NCBI RefSeq assembly: GCF_001650405.1
Contig: NZ_LWCU01000002.1
Span: forward strand, 53,849 to 117,848
Direction of reading: 5' to 3'
Source: Microbacterium sp. H83
GTDB taxonomy: Bacteria > Actinomycetota > Actinomycetes > Actinomycetales > Microbacteriaceae
DNA length: 64,000 nucleotides
Made by a program: the position numbers and the translations under genes. This document shows positions 9,418-17,299 of this stretch, piece after piece. The notes beneath the pieces were generated by a model. The model saw only the letters and a list, made by a program, of their open reading frames with translations. It was not told the DNA's origin and searched no databases. Position 1 is the stretch's first letter. Every line of letters begins with the position of its first letter.

Positions 9418-10629
9418 CTATTCTCCCCTGTTCAGCTCGGTGAATTCGCCCTGAACGCCTGATTCACGCACCCCGGCCGCTCGCTCGATCGCCCGGGTCA
9501 CGTTCCGCCGGTATCTCGCGACCGAGTGGCGATCGGATGCCGTCGCCGCCGACGACGCCGCGTGGCGCACGACGTCGTCCCAGCGTCCGGCGAGCTCCTC
9601 GACGGCATCGGCGATCGCGACGGGGTCACCGGGCGCGACGACGCGGGAGGTCGGGTAGTCGGACACCGCCTCGCGGAGCCCGCTGATGTCGCTCGCGACG
9701 ACCGCCCTCTCGGCGAGCACCGCCTCGACGGCGGTGTTGCCGAAGGACTCGTCGGTGCGCGACGGCACGACCATCACGTCGCACGCGGCCAGATGGGGCC
9801 AGACGTCGGCGTCGTATCCGTGCATCGTCACCGCGTCGCCCAGACCCTCGGTCTGGATCCGCTCCTCGAGCTCGGATGCGTACCACTCGTATCCGCGGAA
9901 GACGTCTCCCACGATCTCGAGCCGTGCCTCCCGCCCGCGATCGCGCAGCAGGGCGACGGCGGCGATGACGGCATCCGGTGCCTTGCGCGGGGAGAGCCGA
10001 CCCACGTATCCCAGGCGGATGACGTCGAGAGCGGTCCGAGGCGGCGATGGCGCGGTCGGACCGGGGATCGGGTTGAGGATCACGCCGGTCTTGCGGCGGA
10101 GAAGTGGCAGCGAGCGGAGCATCAGGTCGGCGGTGAACCTGCTGTTCGCGACGACGCGGTGCGCCCAGAGCTGCGGCGCGTAGAGGAAGGCGCGGAGCGC
10201 CCACGGCGACTCCGACTCCGCCTCGTGCACATGCGTGACGGTCGGCACGCGCCGGATGCGGAGGAGAGCGGGCCATTGCGGCAGGATCACCGTGCTGACG
10301 TAGGCGGCGTCGGGCCGATGGCGGGAGACGAGGCGCCAGGACTCGACGAAGCCCGTCACCGCCGAGCCGATGAGCTCCGGCCACCGACGCGGGCGCAGCA
10401 GCTGCTTGCGGAGCACGAACATCCGCGACACGACGACCCGCGCGCCGCGCTCCTCGAGCGCGGCGACCAGAGGTCCCGTCTCGGGCAGGGCGGCAACCAC
10501 GTCGTGTCCCGCCGACACCAGACCGGTGGCGGATTCGAGAGTCACGCGATCGGCGCCATAGAGCTCAGCGCCGGGATGGACGATGAGGACGAGCACGGCG
10601 ACCCCCGTTCCCTTCGTGAGGAGATCCAC
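9418..10629 (-). CDS. Family 4 glycosyltransferase
   Basis: 403 residues with a GT-B fold pattern: an N-terminal Rossmann-like half starting LVLIVHPGAELYGADRV, and a C-terminal half with LGYVGRLSPRKAPDAVIAA and the acceptor/donor block DVMVVPSRTDESFGNTAVEA, which contains the EX7E-like signature of GT4 enzymes. It should transfer a sugar from an activated donor to the growing lipid-linked repeat unit at the cytoplasmic face. The frame opens with GTG at 10629, which has GAGG six bases upstream; a GTG at 10596 would place the first beta strand right at the N-terminus and is an alternative. The gene lies 59 bases upstream of the Wzz/kinase gene, probably in one transcript. Donor and linkage are unknown. 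Confidence 0.85.
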   Translation of the reverse strand: MDLLTKGTGVAVLVLIVHPGAELYGADRVTLESATGLVSAGHDVVAALPETGPLVAALEERGARVVVSRMFVLRKQLLRPRRWPELIGSAVTGFVESWRLVSRHRPDAAYVSTVILPQWPALLRIRRVPTVTHVHEAESESPWALRAFLYAPQLWAHRVVANSRFTADLMLRSLPLLRRKTGVILNPIPGPTAPSPPRTALDVIRLGYVGRLSPRKAPDAVIAAVALLRDRGREARLEIVGDVFRGYEWYASELEERIQTEGLGDAVTMHGYDADVWPHLAACDVMVVPSRTDESFGNTAVEAVLAERAVVASDISGLREAVSDYPTSRVVAPGDPVAIADAVEELAGRWDDVVRHAASSAATASDRHSVARYRRNVTRAIERAAGVRESGVQGEFTELNRGE

Positions 10630-10727
10630 CGCGGACCTCGTCGGCGGTGTGTGAGATCATTCTTACCGTGTCGGCGCGGTCGAGTGGAAACCGCCGGGAT
10701 CTGGGGATCCCTCGATGATCACTGGGG

Positions 10728-11333
10728 ATGGAGTTCGGGATGGCTGAGAGCGTCTTGTTCGTGTGCGCGCAGAACGTGTGCCGTTCGGCGTTGATGTCGG
10801 CGGTGTTCGAGGAGTCGTTCCGAGCCGAGGGTGAACTCGGCCTCGGCACACCGCGATGGCGCGTCGAGTCCGTCGGCACGCAGGCCCCCGAGGGGCGTCG
10901 CGCCTGCCGCATCGTGGTCGAGCTCGCGCCGGAGGCCGCCGGCCACCACTCGGCACGGCTGGAGGCCGAGGACGTCGATGCCGCCGATCTCGTGATCGCC
11001 GCGTCGCTCGACGAGCGAGCGCTGATCGCCGGCGTGCGTCCGAGTGCGCGGTCCCGCACCTTCACCCTCCGTGAGGCGCTGCTGCTGGGCGAGGAGCCGG
11101 TCACCGCCTCGACCCTCGCCGAGTACGCGGCCGTTCTCGATTCCCGTCGCGGGACCCTCGACCTGCCGATGCCGTCGCGACGCCGCTGGCGGGGGGAGGC
11201 GGCGAGTCCGCTGGATGTCGTCGACGTGCACCAGCTCGGCGGACGCGCCCACCGCAGGGGGCTCGAGAGAGCGGCTGCCGACACCCGGCTGCTCGCGTCC
11301 CGACTGCGCCGGGAGCTCGCCTCTCGTTCGTGA
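10728..11333 (+). CDS. Low-molecular-weight protein tyrosine phosphatase
   Basis: 201 residues, a little longer than the usual 150-180. The P-loop CAQNVCRS near residue 13 is the CX5R(S/T) catalytic signature of LMW-PTP enzymes. In exopolysaccharide clusters these phosphatases (Wzb type) dephosphorylate the BY-kinase, and the kinase gene is about 1.4 kb away. The gene is alone on the plus strand, with the GT4 gene divergent on one side and the DUF1972 glycosyltransferase convergent on the other, so it splits the minus-strand cluster. An ATG at 10740 (MAESVLFVCAQ) is an alternative start. The central part differs from textbook LMW-PTPs and the general-acid Asp was not located with confidence. 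Confidence 0.8.
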   Translation: MEFGMAESVLFVCAQNVCRSALMSAVFEESFRAEGELGLGTPRWRVESVGTQAPEGRRACRIVVELAPEAAGHHSARLEAEDVDAADLVIAASLDERALIAGVRPSARSRTFTLREALLLGEEPVTASTLAEYAAVLDSRRGTLDLPMPSRRRWRGEAASPLDVVDVHQLGGRAHRRGLERAAADTRLLASRLRRELASRS

Positions 11334-11355
11334 CCGGCGGATGGTGGGCCGGCGC

Positions 11356-12522
11356 TCACCACTCGGACGCCTGGCGGCGGGCCTTCCGTGCGACGCGGTG
11401 GATCGAGGTCCTCGCCGCCAGCGAGCGGGCGAGAGCCTCGTAGGCGTCGGTCACGTCGTCCCACCGGAAGGCGTCGCGCGCGCGATCCCGCGCCGCATCG
11501 CCGAGTCGAGCGGTCGCGTCGGCGTCGGCCTCGGCCTGCTCGAACGCCCGCGCCGCGTCGTCGGGCGAGGAGAAGAACCACCCCTGGTCGTCGAGCACCT
11601 CGTGGTTGAAGCCCACGTCGTAGGCGATCACCGCGGTGCCCGCGCCCATCGCCCGCAGCAGTGACGGGTTAGTGCCGCCTACGGAGTGCCCGTGCGCGTA
11701 GGTGACCGCATGGAAGTACAGGGCGTCGAGCAGCTCCTGATCGTAGACGCCGCCGATCAGACGGATGCGGTCGTCGCCGCGCGCCGCCTGCTGGATGCGC
11801 TGCGTGTACTCGCTGCTGTACGGCGCGGAGCCCACGACGACGAGGGGTCGCGTCGACGTGCTGCGACGGTAGCCCTCCACGATCTCGAGCACGTGGTTCT
11901 CCGGCTCGAAGCGGGCCACGACGACGTGGAATCCCTCGGGAGTGAGCCCGAGCTCCTCGATGCGCCCCGCGGCGACCGACTCGAGGATCGGAGCCCCGTA
12001 CCGGATCATCTCGGTGGGGACCTGGAACTGGTGGGAGTAGTAGTCGGCGATGCCGGGTGCGTCCGCGATGAGCGCGTCGGCGGTGCGCACGCCGAACTGC
12101 TCCGCCCAGCGGTAGTAGGCCTTGCCGCGGGCACCCCACTTCGAGCGCCGCCACTCGAGTCCGTCCATGTGCAGGGCCGTCGGGACCCGGCGCAGCCGGA
12201 GCAGGGGGAGGAACGGGGAGTTCGCGGCGTTGAACACGAACGCGGCGTCGGGCGCGCGGCGCGTCATGAGGTGCAGGGTGGAGAGCCCGGTGTGACTCAG
12301 GGTCTCGACCTGCTTCACCGGCACGGCGGGCAGGTGCACCACGCGCATGCCGAGGTACTCCTTCTCACGGGTCTCGGAACCGCGCGTGTAGACGACGACG
12401 TCGTGGCCGCGATCGACGAGTCGCCGACCGACCTCCTCGACCGCCGTCTCGAATCCGCCGTAAGCGGCAGGCACCCCTCGTGTCCCCACCATCGCGATGG
12501 TGAGGGCATTCCCCTTGGTCAT
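11356..12522 (-). CDS. DUF1972-type glycosyltransferase (rhamnosyltransferase-like)
   Basis: 388 residues. The N-terminus TIAMVGTRGVPAAYGGFETA is the hallmark of the DUF1972 domain found in putative rhamnosyltransferases, followed by a GT1-type C-terminal half with the block ATYAHGHSVGGTNPSLLRAM-like sequence near residue 280. It should add a sugar, possibly a deoxyhexose, to the lipid-linked intermediate made by the enzyme just upstream. Its start lies four bases after the stop of the priming sugar transferase, so the two form an operon. It converges with the phosphatase gene, 22 bases away, with no obvious terminator between them. Confidence 0.85.
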   Translation of the reverse strand: MTKGNALTIAMVGTRGVPAAYGGFETAVEEVGRRLVDRGHDVVVYTRGSETREKEYLGMRVVHLPAVPVKQVETLSHTGLSTLHLMTRRAPDAAFVFNAANSPFLPLLRLRRVPTALHMDGLEWRRSKWGARGKAYYRWAEQFGVRTADALIADAPGIADYYSHQFQVPTEMIRYGAPILESVAAGRIEELGLTPEGFHVVVARFEPENHVLEIVEGYRRSTSTRPLVVVGSAPYSSEYTQRIQQAARGDDRIRLIGGVYDQELLDALYFHAVTYAHGHSVGGTNPSLLRAMGAGTAVIAYDVGFNHEVLDDQGWFFSSPDDAARAFEQAEADADATARLGDAARDRARDAFRWDDVTDAYEALARSLAARTSIHRVARKARRQASEW

Positions 12523-12526
12523 GGAA

Positions 12527-14062
12527 TCAGTATGCCCCGCTGGGCTGCACCATGACCTTGGCCGTGCGCCACATGATCTGCAGGTCGTTCATCACGGACC
12601 AGTTCTCGACGTAGCGGAGATCGAGGCGCACGCTCTCGTCCCACGACAGGTCGCTGCGCCCGGAGACCTGCCACAGCCCGGTGATGCCCGGCTTGATGTA
12701 GAGGCGACGGAAGACAGTGCCGTCGTAGGCGGTGACCTCGCTCTGCAGCGGCGGGCGCGGGCCGACGACGCTCATGTCGCCGACGAGGACGTTCCAGAAC
12801 TGCGGCAGCTCGTCGAGCGACAGCTTGCGCAGGATCCGTCCCACGCGGGTCACGCGCGGGTCGTCCTTCATCTTGAAGAGGAGACCGGCGCCCTCGTTCT
12901 GCTCCTTGAGAGCGGCGAGCTGCTGCTCGGCATCCGTCTTCATCGAGCGGAACTTGACGATCTTGAAGATGCGGCCGTCGCGCCCCACGCGCTCCTGGAG
13001 GAAGAACAGCGGACCCGGCGAGTCCAGCTTCACGAGGAGCGCGAGGAACGGCGTGATCAGGGCGATCGGGATGAGCGCGACGGCGGCGACGGCGATGTCG
13101 AGCGCGCGCTTGAGCACGTGGCGGCCGCCTTCGTACGTGGGGATCTGCACCTGGATGAGCGGCAGGCCCTCGACGGCGGCGAACGAGATGCGGGGACCGG
13201 CGACGTCGGTGAGGCGGCTGGACAGGACCAGCTCCGCCGCCGTGCCTTCGAGCTGCCAGCTGAGCTTCTTGACGAAGTCCGGCTCGCCGTCGGGGCGGCT
13301 CGCGACGATGATCGTGTCGGCTCCGAGCTCGGCGGCGACGGTCGCGACGGAGTTCACGTTGCCGATGACCGGGAAGTGCGTGCCGTCGATGTCGACGTCG
13401 CGGGCGTTGCCGTCGAGGAGGGTGGCACCCACCACCTGATACCCCGAGGCGCCGATCGGATGCAGAGTGCGGACGACGTATTCTACGTCGTCCCTGTTGC
13501 CGACGACGAGCGTGCGCGAGGCGAACCGCCCGCGCGCACGCTGCGCCGTCAGCCAGTGCCGCCACACCCAGCGGGTGATGAGCAGCGCGAGGACACCGAG
13601 CGGCAGGCCGACGAGCAGCACGAGCTGCATCGACTGCCAGCCGAGCACGACACTGAGCATGGCCATGATCCCGAAGGCCAGCCCGCTGGCGTGCACCACA
13701 CCGCGGTACTCGGTGGCGCTGGCGCGGAACAGCGCTGCATCACGTGTATGCAGGGCGCTGAGCATCAGATACCAGAGCGGGACCAGCAGGATGCCGTGTC
13801 GCAGGGCCTCTTCCCCCGCGACACCCGACATCAGCTGGACCGCTGCGGTGATAGCGGCGGCGGACAGGATGACCCCAGCATCCGAGATCCGCAGTCGCAT
13901 CCGATAACGCCGCTCCCACTGACGGCGTCGCTCCAGCGTCGCGGACACGCGCGGTGTGACCACCGTGCGCGTGACCGACTTGGTGGTGGCTCGCGGAGCA
14001 GCGATCGGCGAGAAGACCGACCCCGTGCGAGTGATGCTCAGAGCATCCTCGACGGAAGTCAT
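12527..14062 (-). CDS. Polyprenyl glycosylphosphotransferase (priming sugar transferase)
   Basis: 511 residues. Several N-terminal membrane helices (about 45-160), a CoA-binding-like middle region, one more helix near 350, then a catalytic bacterial sugar transferase domain with KRALDIAVAAV, SPGPLFFLQERVGRDG, FKIVKFRSM and LSLDELPQFWNVLVGDMSVV-type blocks. This is the PglC/WcaJ/CpsE family, which loads a sugar-1-phosphate onto undecaprenyl phosphate and so starts repeat-unit synthesis. It is the first gene of the minus-strand cluster. An AAGGGG site lies about seven bases before the ATG at 14062. The sugar cannot be read from sequence. The long upstream region contains candidate regulatory repeats. 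Confidence 0.9.
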   Translation of the reverse strand: MTSVEDALSITRTGSVFSPIAAPRATTKSVTRTVVTPRVSATLERRRQWERRYRMRLRISDAGVILSAAAITAAVQLMSGVAGEEALRHGILLVPLWYLMLSALHTRDAALFRASATEYRGVVHASGLAFGIMAMLSVVLGWQSMQLVLLVGLPLGVLALLITRWVWRHWLTAQRARGRFASRTLVVGNRDDVEYVVRTLHPIGASGYQVVGATLLDGNARDVDIDGTHFPVIGNVNSVATVAAELGADTIIVASRPDGEPDFVKKLSWQLEGTAAELVLSSRLTDVAGPRISFAAVEGLPLIQVQIPTYEGGRHVLKRALDIAVAAVALIPIALITPFLALLVKLDSPGPLFFLQERVGRDGRIFKIVKFRSMKTDAEQQLAALKEQNEGAGLLFKMKDDPRVTRVGRILRKLSLDELPQFWNVLVGDMSVVGPRPPLQSEVTAYDGTVFRRLYIKPGITGLWQVSGRSDLSWDESVRLDLRYVENWSVMNDLQIMWRTAKVMVQPSGAY

Positions 14063-14096
14063 GCCGAGGCCCCTTGAGCCGTGTATGTACGCAGAA

Positions 14097-14156
14097 TTCC
14101 CCAGTGCGCCATGTTTTCCCCAGAATTTCCCCAGACCAGGGACCCCACGTCCCCAG
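14097..14156 (-). repeat. Four direct repeats of TTCCCCAG (GTCCCCAG in the last)
   Basis: Plus-strand copies start at 14097, 14116, 14127 and 14149, with steps of 19, 11 and 22 bases; the last copy has one change. On the coding (minus) strand they read CTGGGGAA/CTGGGGAC. The 11- and 22-base steps match one and two helical turns, as expected of sites for a transcription factor that binds repeatedly. They lie 35-94 bases before the sugar transferase start and could also be in its mRNA leader. Confidence 0.45.
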
Positions 14157-14193
14157 CATCGTCTGCATCCCGACCCCTCGGGTCCTGCTGCAT

Positions 14194-14237
14194 CCGTGAT
14201 CCCACATCACGGGTTGCGTTCACCGTCCCACACGGTG
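14194..14237. repeat. Two adjacent inverted repeats with the same CCCAC spacer
   Basis: First: CCGTGAT-CCCAC-ATCACGG at 14194-14212, 7-bp perfect arms. Second: CACCGT-CCCAC-ACGGTG at 14221-14237, 6-bp perfect arms. Both have the spacer CCCAC flanked by T and A. They may be two operator sites of one regulator, or two RNA hairpins with a GUGGG loop in a leader of the minus-strand operon. Confidence 0.45.
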
Positions 14238-14361
14238 GTGCTGGCAGCAGGCACTGCAGACTTCGTTCACTCTAGCGGAAGGGGACGTTCAGCGGAAGGT
14301 AATTCTCGCGAGTGGAGGAAACGAGTCCCGGAGGGCCCGCCGAGGCAGTCGGCGGCCCCGG

Positions 14362-14367
14362 TATCCT
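14362..14367 (+). promoter_or_regulatory. -10 element TATCCT, leaderless start
   Basis: The hexamer ends six bases before the GTG at 14374, placing the predicted transcription start on that codon. No ribosome binding site precedes the GTG. Confidence 0.55.
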
Positions 14368-14373
14368 GACCGC

Positions 14374-15543
14374 GTGACCGCGCAGACGACCCGCCGTTTC
14401 CACCTGAGCCGCATGCTCCCGCGCGACCCGGCGCAGCCGCATCGGACGGCCAGCACGCTGGAGCTCTTCTTCGATCTGGTGTTCGTGGTCGCCGTGAGCA
14501 TCGCCTCCGCGCAGCTGCACCGTGCCCTGAGCGACGGCGACTTCGTGCACGGCGTCACGTCGTACGCGATGGTGTTCTTCGCGGTGTGGTGGGCGTGGAT
14601 GAACTTCACGTGGTTCGCGACGTCCTTCGACACCGACGACTGGCTGTACCGGCTCACCACGATCGTGCAGATGGGCGGGGTGCTCGTCCTCGCGGCCGGC
14701 ATCCCCGCGGCGTTCGACCACGGCGACTTCACGATCCCGGTGATCGGCTACATCGTCATGCGCGTCGCGATGATCGCGCAGTGGCTGCGCGCCTCCCGCG
14801 GGGCGGGGGAGCTGCGGTCGGCCACGCGCCGCTACGCGATCGGCATCGCCGCCGTCCAGGTGCTGTGGGTGCTGTTCCTGCTCATCCCCTCCGGGATGCC
14901 CCAGCTCGTCGCCTTCGTTGTGTTCGCGCTCGTGGAGATGAGCATCCCGGTGTTCGCGGAGTATCGCCGGCAGACGCCGTGGCATCCGCACCACATCACC
15001 GAGCGGTACGGCCTGTTCACGCTGATCGTGCTGGGCGAGAGCCTGCTGGCCTCGGCCAACGCGATCATCGACGCGAGCACCGAGCTGGATTCCTTCGTGC
15101 CCCTCATCTCCATCTCCGTGCTGACGCTCGTCGTCACGGCATCCCTCTGGTGGATCTACTTCTGGCCTCCGCACCACCGCGCGATCACCTCGTTCCGTCG
15201 GTCCCTGCGCTACGGCTACACGCACTATCTGGTCTTCGCAGCGGCGGCGGCGTTCTCCGCCGGCATCGAGGTCGAGCTCGACGTGCTGCTCCATGAGAGC
15301 CGCCTGTCGAGCATCACCGCCTCGTTCACCGTCACGATCCCGATCGCGATCTTCCTGCTCGGCATCTGGTGGATCGCGATCCGGGAGAACGCCGACCGCC
15401 TCGTGAACACCGTCATGCCGGTCGGCGCCCTCCTCGTGCTGCTCGACCCGGTGCTGCCGATCCCGGTCGCGATCACCGCCGTGGTGCTCGTGGCGGTGGT
15501 CGTCGTGCTGGTGCTCCGACCGCCCGTGGATCGACGCTCATAG
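14374..15543 (+). CDS. Low temperature requirement protein A (LtrA) family membrane protein
   Basis: 389 residues with about ten to twelve membrane helices. The segment TASTLELFFDLVFVVAVSIA near the N-terminus and ERYGLFTLIVLGESLLA in the middle are characteristic of the LtrA family. The family is named from a Listeria locus needed for growth in the cold, but its biochemical activity is unknown. The GTG start at 14374 is supported by a TATCCT hexamer ending six bases upstream. It is a single-gene unit, divergent from the exopolysaccharide genes; the dioxygenase gene follows after 83 bases with its own ribosome binding site. Confidence 0.85.
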   Translation: MTAQTTRRFHLSRMLPRDPAQPHRTASTLELFFDLVFVVAVSIASAQLHRALSDGDFVHGVTSYAMVFFAVWWAWMNFTWFATSFDTDDWLYRLTTIVQMGGVLVLAAGIPAAFDHGDFTIPVIGYIVMRVAMIAQWLRASRGAGELRSATRRYAIGIAAVQVLWVLFLLIPSGMPQLVAFVVFALVEMSIPVFAEYRRQTPWHPHHITERYGLFTLIVLGESLLASANAIIDASTELDSFVPLISISVLTLVVTASLWWIYFWPPHHRAITSFRRSLRYGYTHYLVFAAAAAFSAGIEVELDVLLHESRLSSITASFTVTIPIAIFLLGIWWIAIRENADRLVNTVMPVGALLVLLDPVLPIPVAITAVVLVAVVVVLVLRPPVDRRS

Positions 15544-15626
15544 CGGGGGCACAGTCGCGTCATCGGCTCCGCCTCACTTCTGCGCCGACCATGGGCTCCA
15601 CGACACCCGCCGGAAGGAGCACCATC

Positions 15627-16601
15627 ATGAGCCGCATCCCCGAACCCGTCCAGACCCCCGAGGGCCCCGCCTACGAGGGGCGGCTGCTCGATCGGGCGGA
15701 CGAGGAGGTCGTCGATCAGGGCGCCGCGTTCGACCTGCGGACGCTCGTGTCGCGGCGCGGGGTGCTGGGGCTGGCGGGGCTGGGCGTGGGCGCCCTCGTC
15801 CTCGCGGCGTGCGCGCCCGCGGACTCGTCGAGCTCGCGCGGCGCATCGTCGACCGGCGGATCGGGGGACGCGTCCTCGGACAGCGCGACGACCGCCGAGG
15901 GCGAGATCCCCGACGAGACGGCGGGACCCTATCCGGGCGACGGGTCGAACGGTCCCGACGTCCTCGAGGAGTCCGGCATCGTCCGCCGGGACATCACCTC
16001 GTCGATCGACGGCTCCGCGACCGCCGACGGCATCCCGCTCGACGTCGGTCTGCAGATCCTCGACCTGACGAACGCGGGTGCGCCGTTCGCCGGCGCGGCC
16101 GTGTACGCGTGGCACTGCACCGCGCAGGGGGAGTACTCGATGTACTCCGCGGGGCTCGAGGACGTGACCTACCTCCGCGGCGTGCAGGTGGCGGATGCCG
16201 AGGGGAAGGTGTCGTTCTCATCGATCTTCCCCGGGTGCTACTCGGGACGCTGGCCGCACATCCACTTCGAGGTCTACCCGGACGTCGGGTCGATCACCGA
16301 CTCCGCGAACGCGATCGCCACGTCGCAGCTGGCGCTGCCGGAGGACGTCTGCGCGACGGTCTACGCCGATGCGCGGTACGACGGCTCGGCACGCAACATG
16401 TCGCAGACGAGCCTCGCGAGCGACAACGTCTTCGGCGACGACTCGGCATCCCTCCAACTGGCCGCCGTCACGGGCGACGTCTCCGGCGGCTTCTCGGCCA
16501 GCCTGGTCGTCGGCGTCGACACCACCACGACGCCGAGTGCCGGCTCCGCGCCGTCCGGAGGCCAGGGCGGTCCGGGAGGCGGCCGGCCGCCGTCGAGCTG
16601 A
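15627..16601 (+). CDS. Exported, lipid-anchored intradiol ring-cleavage dioxygenase-like protein
   Basis: 324 residues. Start ATG at 15627 with GGAAGGAG about eight bases upstream; a longer upstream frame is Arg-rich noise. A twin-arginine-like stretch (SRRGVLGLAG, Arg 43-44) runs into a lipobox LAAC with Cys62, so export and lipidation are likely. After an acidic/Ser-rich linker, the domain at about 95-270 is that of intradiol dioxygenases. The four expected Fe(III) ligands appear present: Tyr160 (VYAWHC), Tyr205, His211 and His213 (CYSGRWPHIHFEVY). Cytoplasmic relatives cleave catechols or protocatechuate; the substrate of this cell-surface form is unknown and no catechol pathway genes are nearby. 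The tail is Gly/Pro-rich. Confidence 0.85.
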   Translation: MSRIPEPVQTPEGPAYEGRLLDRADEEVVDQGAAFDLRTLVSRRGVLGLAGLGVGALVLAACAPADSSSSRGASSTGGSGDASSDSATTAEGEIPDETAGPYPGDGSNGPDVLEESGIVRRDITSSIDGSATADGIPLDVGLQILDLTNAGAPFAGAAVYAWHCTAQGEYSMYSAGLEDVTYLRGVQVADAEGKVSFSSIFPGCYSGRWPHIHFEVYPDVGSITDSANAIATSQLALPEDVCATVYADARYDGSARNMSQTSLASDNVFGDDSASLQLAAVTGDVSGGFSASLVVGVDTTTTPSAGSAPSGGQGGPGGGRPPSS

Positions 16602-16787
16602 GCGCGCCGAGCGCCGACCTGCTAAGCTGATGGTGCAGCGTGTGTCATGGCCCCCCTCTAGGCCGCCACGTCGCCACTGATCAGGGCCCATTCCGGACCA
16701 CGCACATCGACGCGCGTGGAAGCCGCCCTCGATCTCACATCTTCGCGGACCGCCCTGCGCATCCGCCGCACAGCAATGAGTATCACC

Positions 16788-17072
16788 ATGAGCACGACCA
16801 CCTTCTCCCCGTCCGATCCGCTGACCTGGAAACAGGCCGACACCGATGTGCACGTCGCCACGCGTGCCGGCGAGTTCGCCGGCTTCGTGGAGTTCGACGG
16901 CGCCGCCCACCTCGTCCGCGACCAGCGCGGCGCCGACCTGGGCTCCTTCCGCTCGCTCGACGACGCCCGCCGGGCTCTCGAGGACTCGCACGTCCCCGAA
17001 CCGCGCCCGCTGAGCTTCACGTTCACCCTGCCGCGCGCCCTGCGTCGGCGACCCCGTCGCGCCCGCGCCTGA
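16788..17072 (+). CDS. Small hypothetical protein
   Basis: About 94 residues from the ATG at 16788 (MSTTTFSPSDPLTWKQAD). In-frame starts at 16716 (GTG) and 16776 are also possible and none has a convincing ribosome binding site. The first two thirds look like a small alpha/beta domain (VHVATRAGEFAGFVEFDG, then SFRSLDDARRALEDS); the C-terminus is Arg/Pro-rich and basic. No family was recognised. It lies between the dioxygenase and desaturase genes on the same strand. A TAAGCT hexamer at 16623-16628 could be its promoter. Confidence 0.55.
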   Translation: MSTTTFSPSDPLTWKQADTDVHVATRAGEFAGFVEFDGAAHLVRDQRGADLGSFRSLDDARRALEDSHVPEPRPLSFTFTLPRALRRRPRRARA

Positions 17073-17144
17073 CCGTCTCGTGGGCGGGACCTGTGAATCG
17101 TCACGGGGTCCGGACGTATACCGCCAATCGCATGAGGACCGGGT

Positions 17145-17150
17145 TAGCCT
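17145..17150 (+). promoter_or_regulatory. -10 element TAGCCT before the desaturase
   Basis: The hexamer would start transcription near 17157, giving a leader of about 50 bases to a possible CTG start at 17207, or about 143 bases to the ATG at 17300. Confidence 0.4.
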
Positions 17151-17299
17151 GAGGTGAGCGTTGGGCGATCTGCCTTGGGCTTCCACAGCTCAAGGGCTCC
17201 GATCGTCTGGAGAGCATCATCTCCCTCGCATCCGTCGACACGACCGCCACTCTCGGACCGGTTCGTCAGACCTACTCCGGCACCGCCGAGTTCCCCCCG

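Larger units (their letters stand above)
14063..14373. other. 311-base regulatory region between the priming transferase and LtrA-like genes
   Basis: No gene was found here. The part nearest the transferase carries four CCCCAG-containing repeats (14097-14156). The middle carries two hairpins sharing the same five-base spacer (14194-14237). An AGCGGAAGG word occurs twice (near 14275 and 14291). The right end holds the -10 element of the LtrA-like gene. The richness suggests controlled transcription of the exopolysaccharide genes. Confidence 0.6.

Noticed and set aside
16630..16680. Short frame of 16 codons (MVQRVSWPPSRPPRRH) considered as a leader peptide
   Set aside because: No proper promoter spacing, no ribosome binding site and no match to known attenuator leader peptides that I could recognise.
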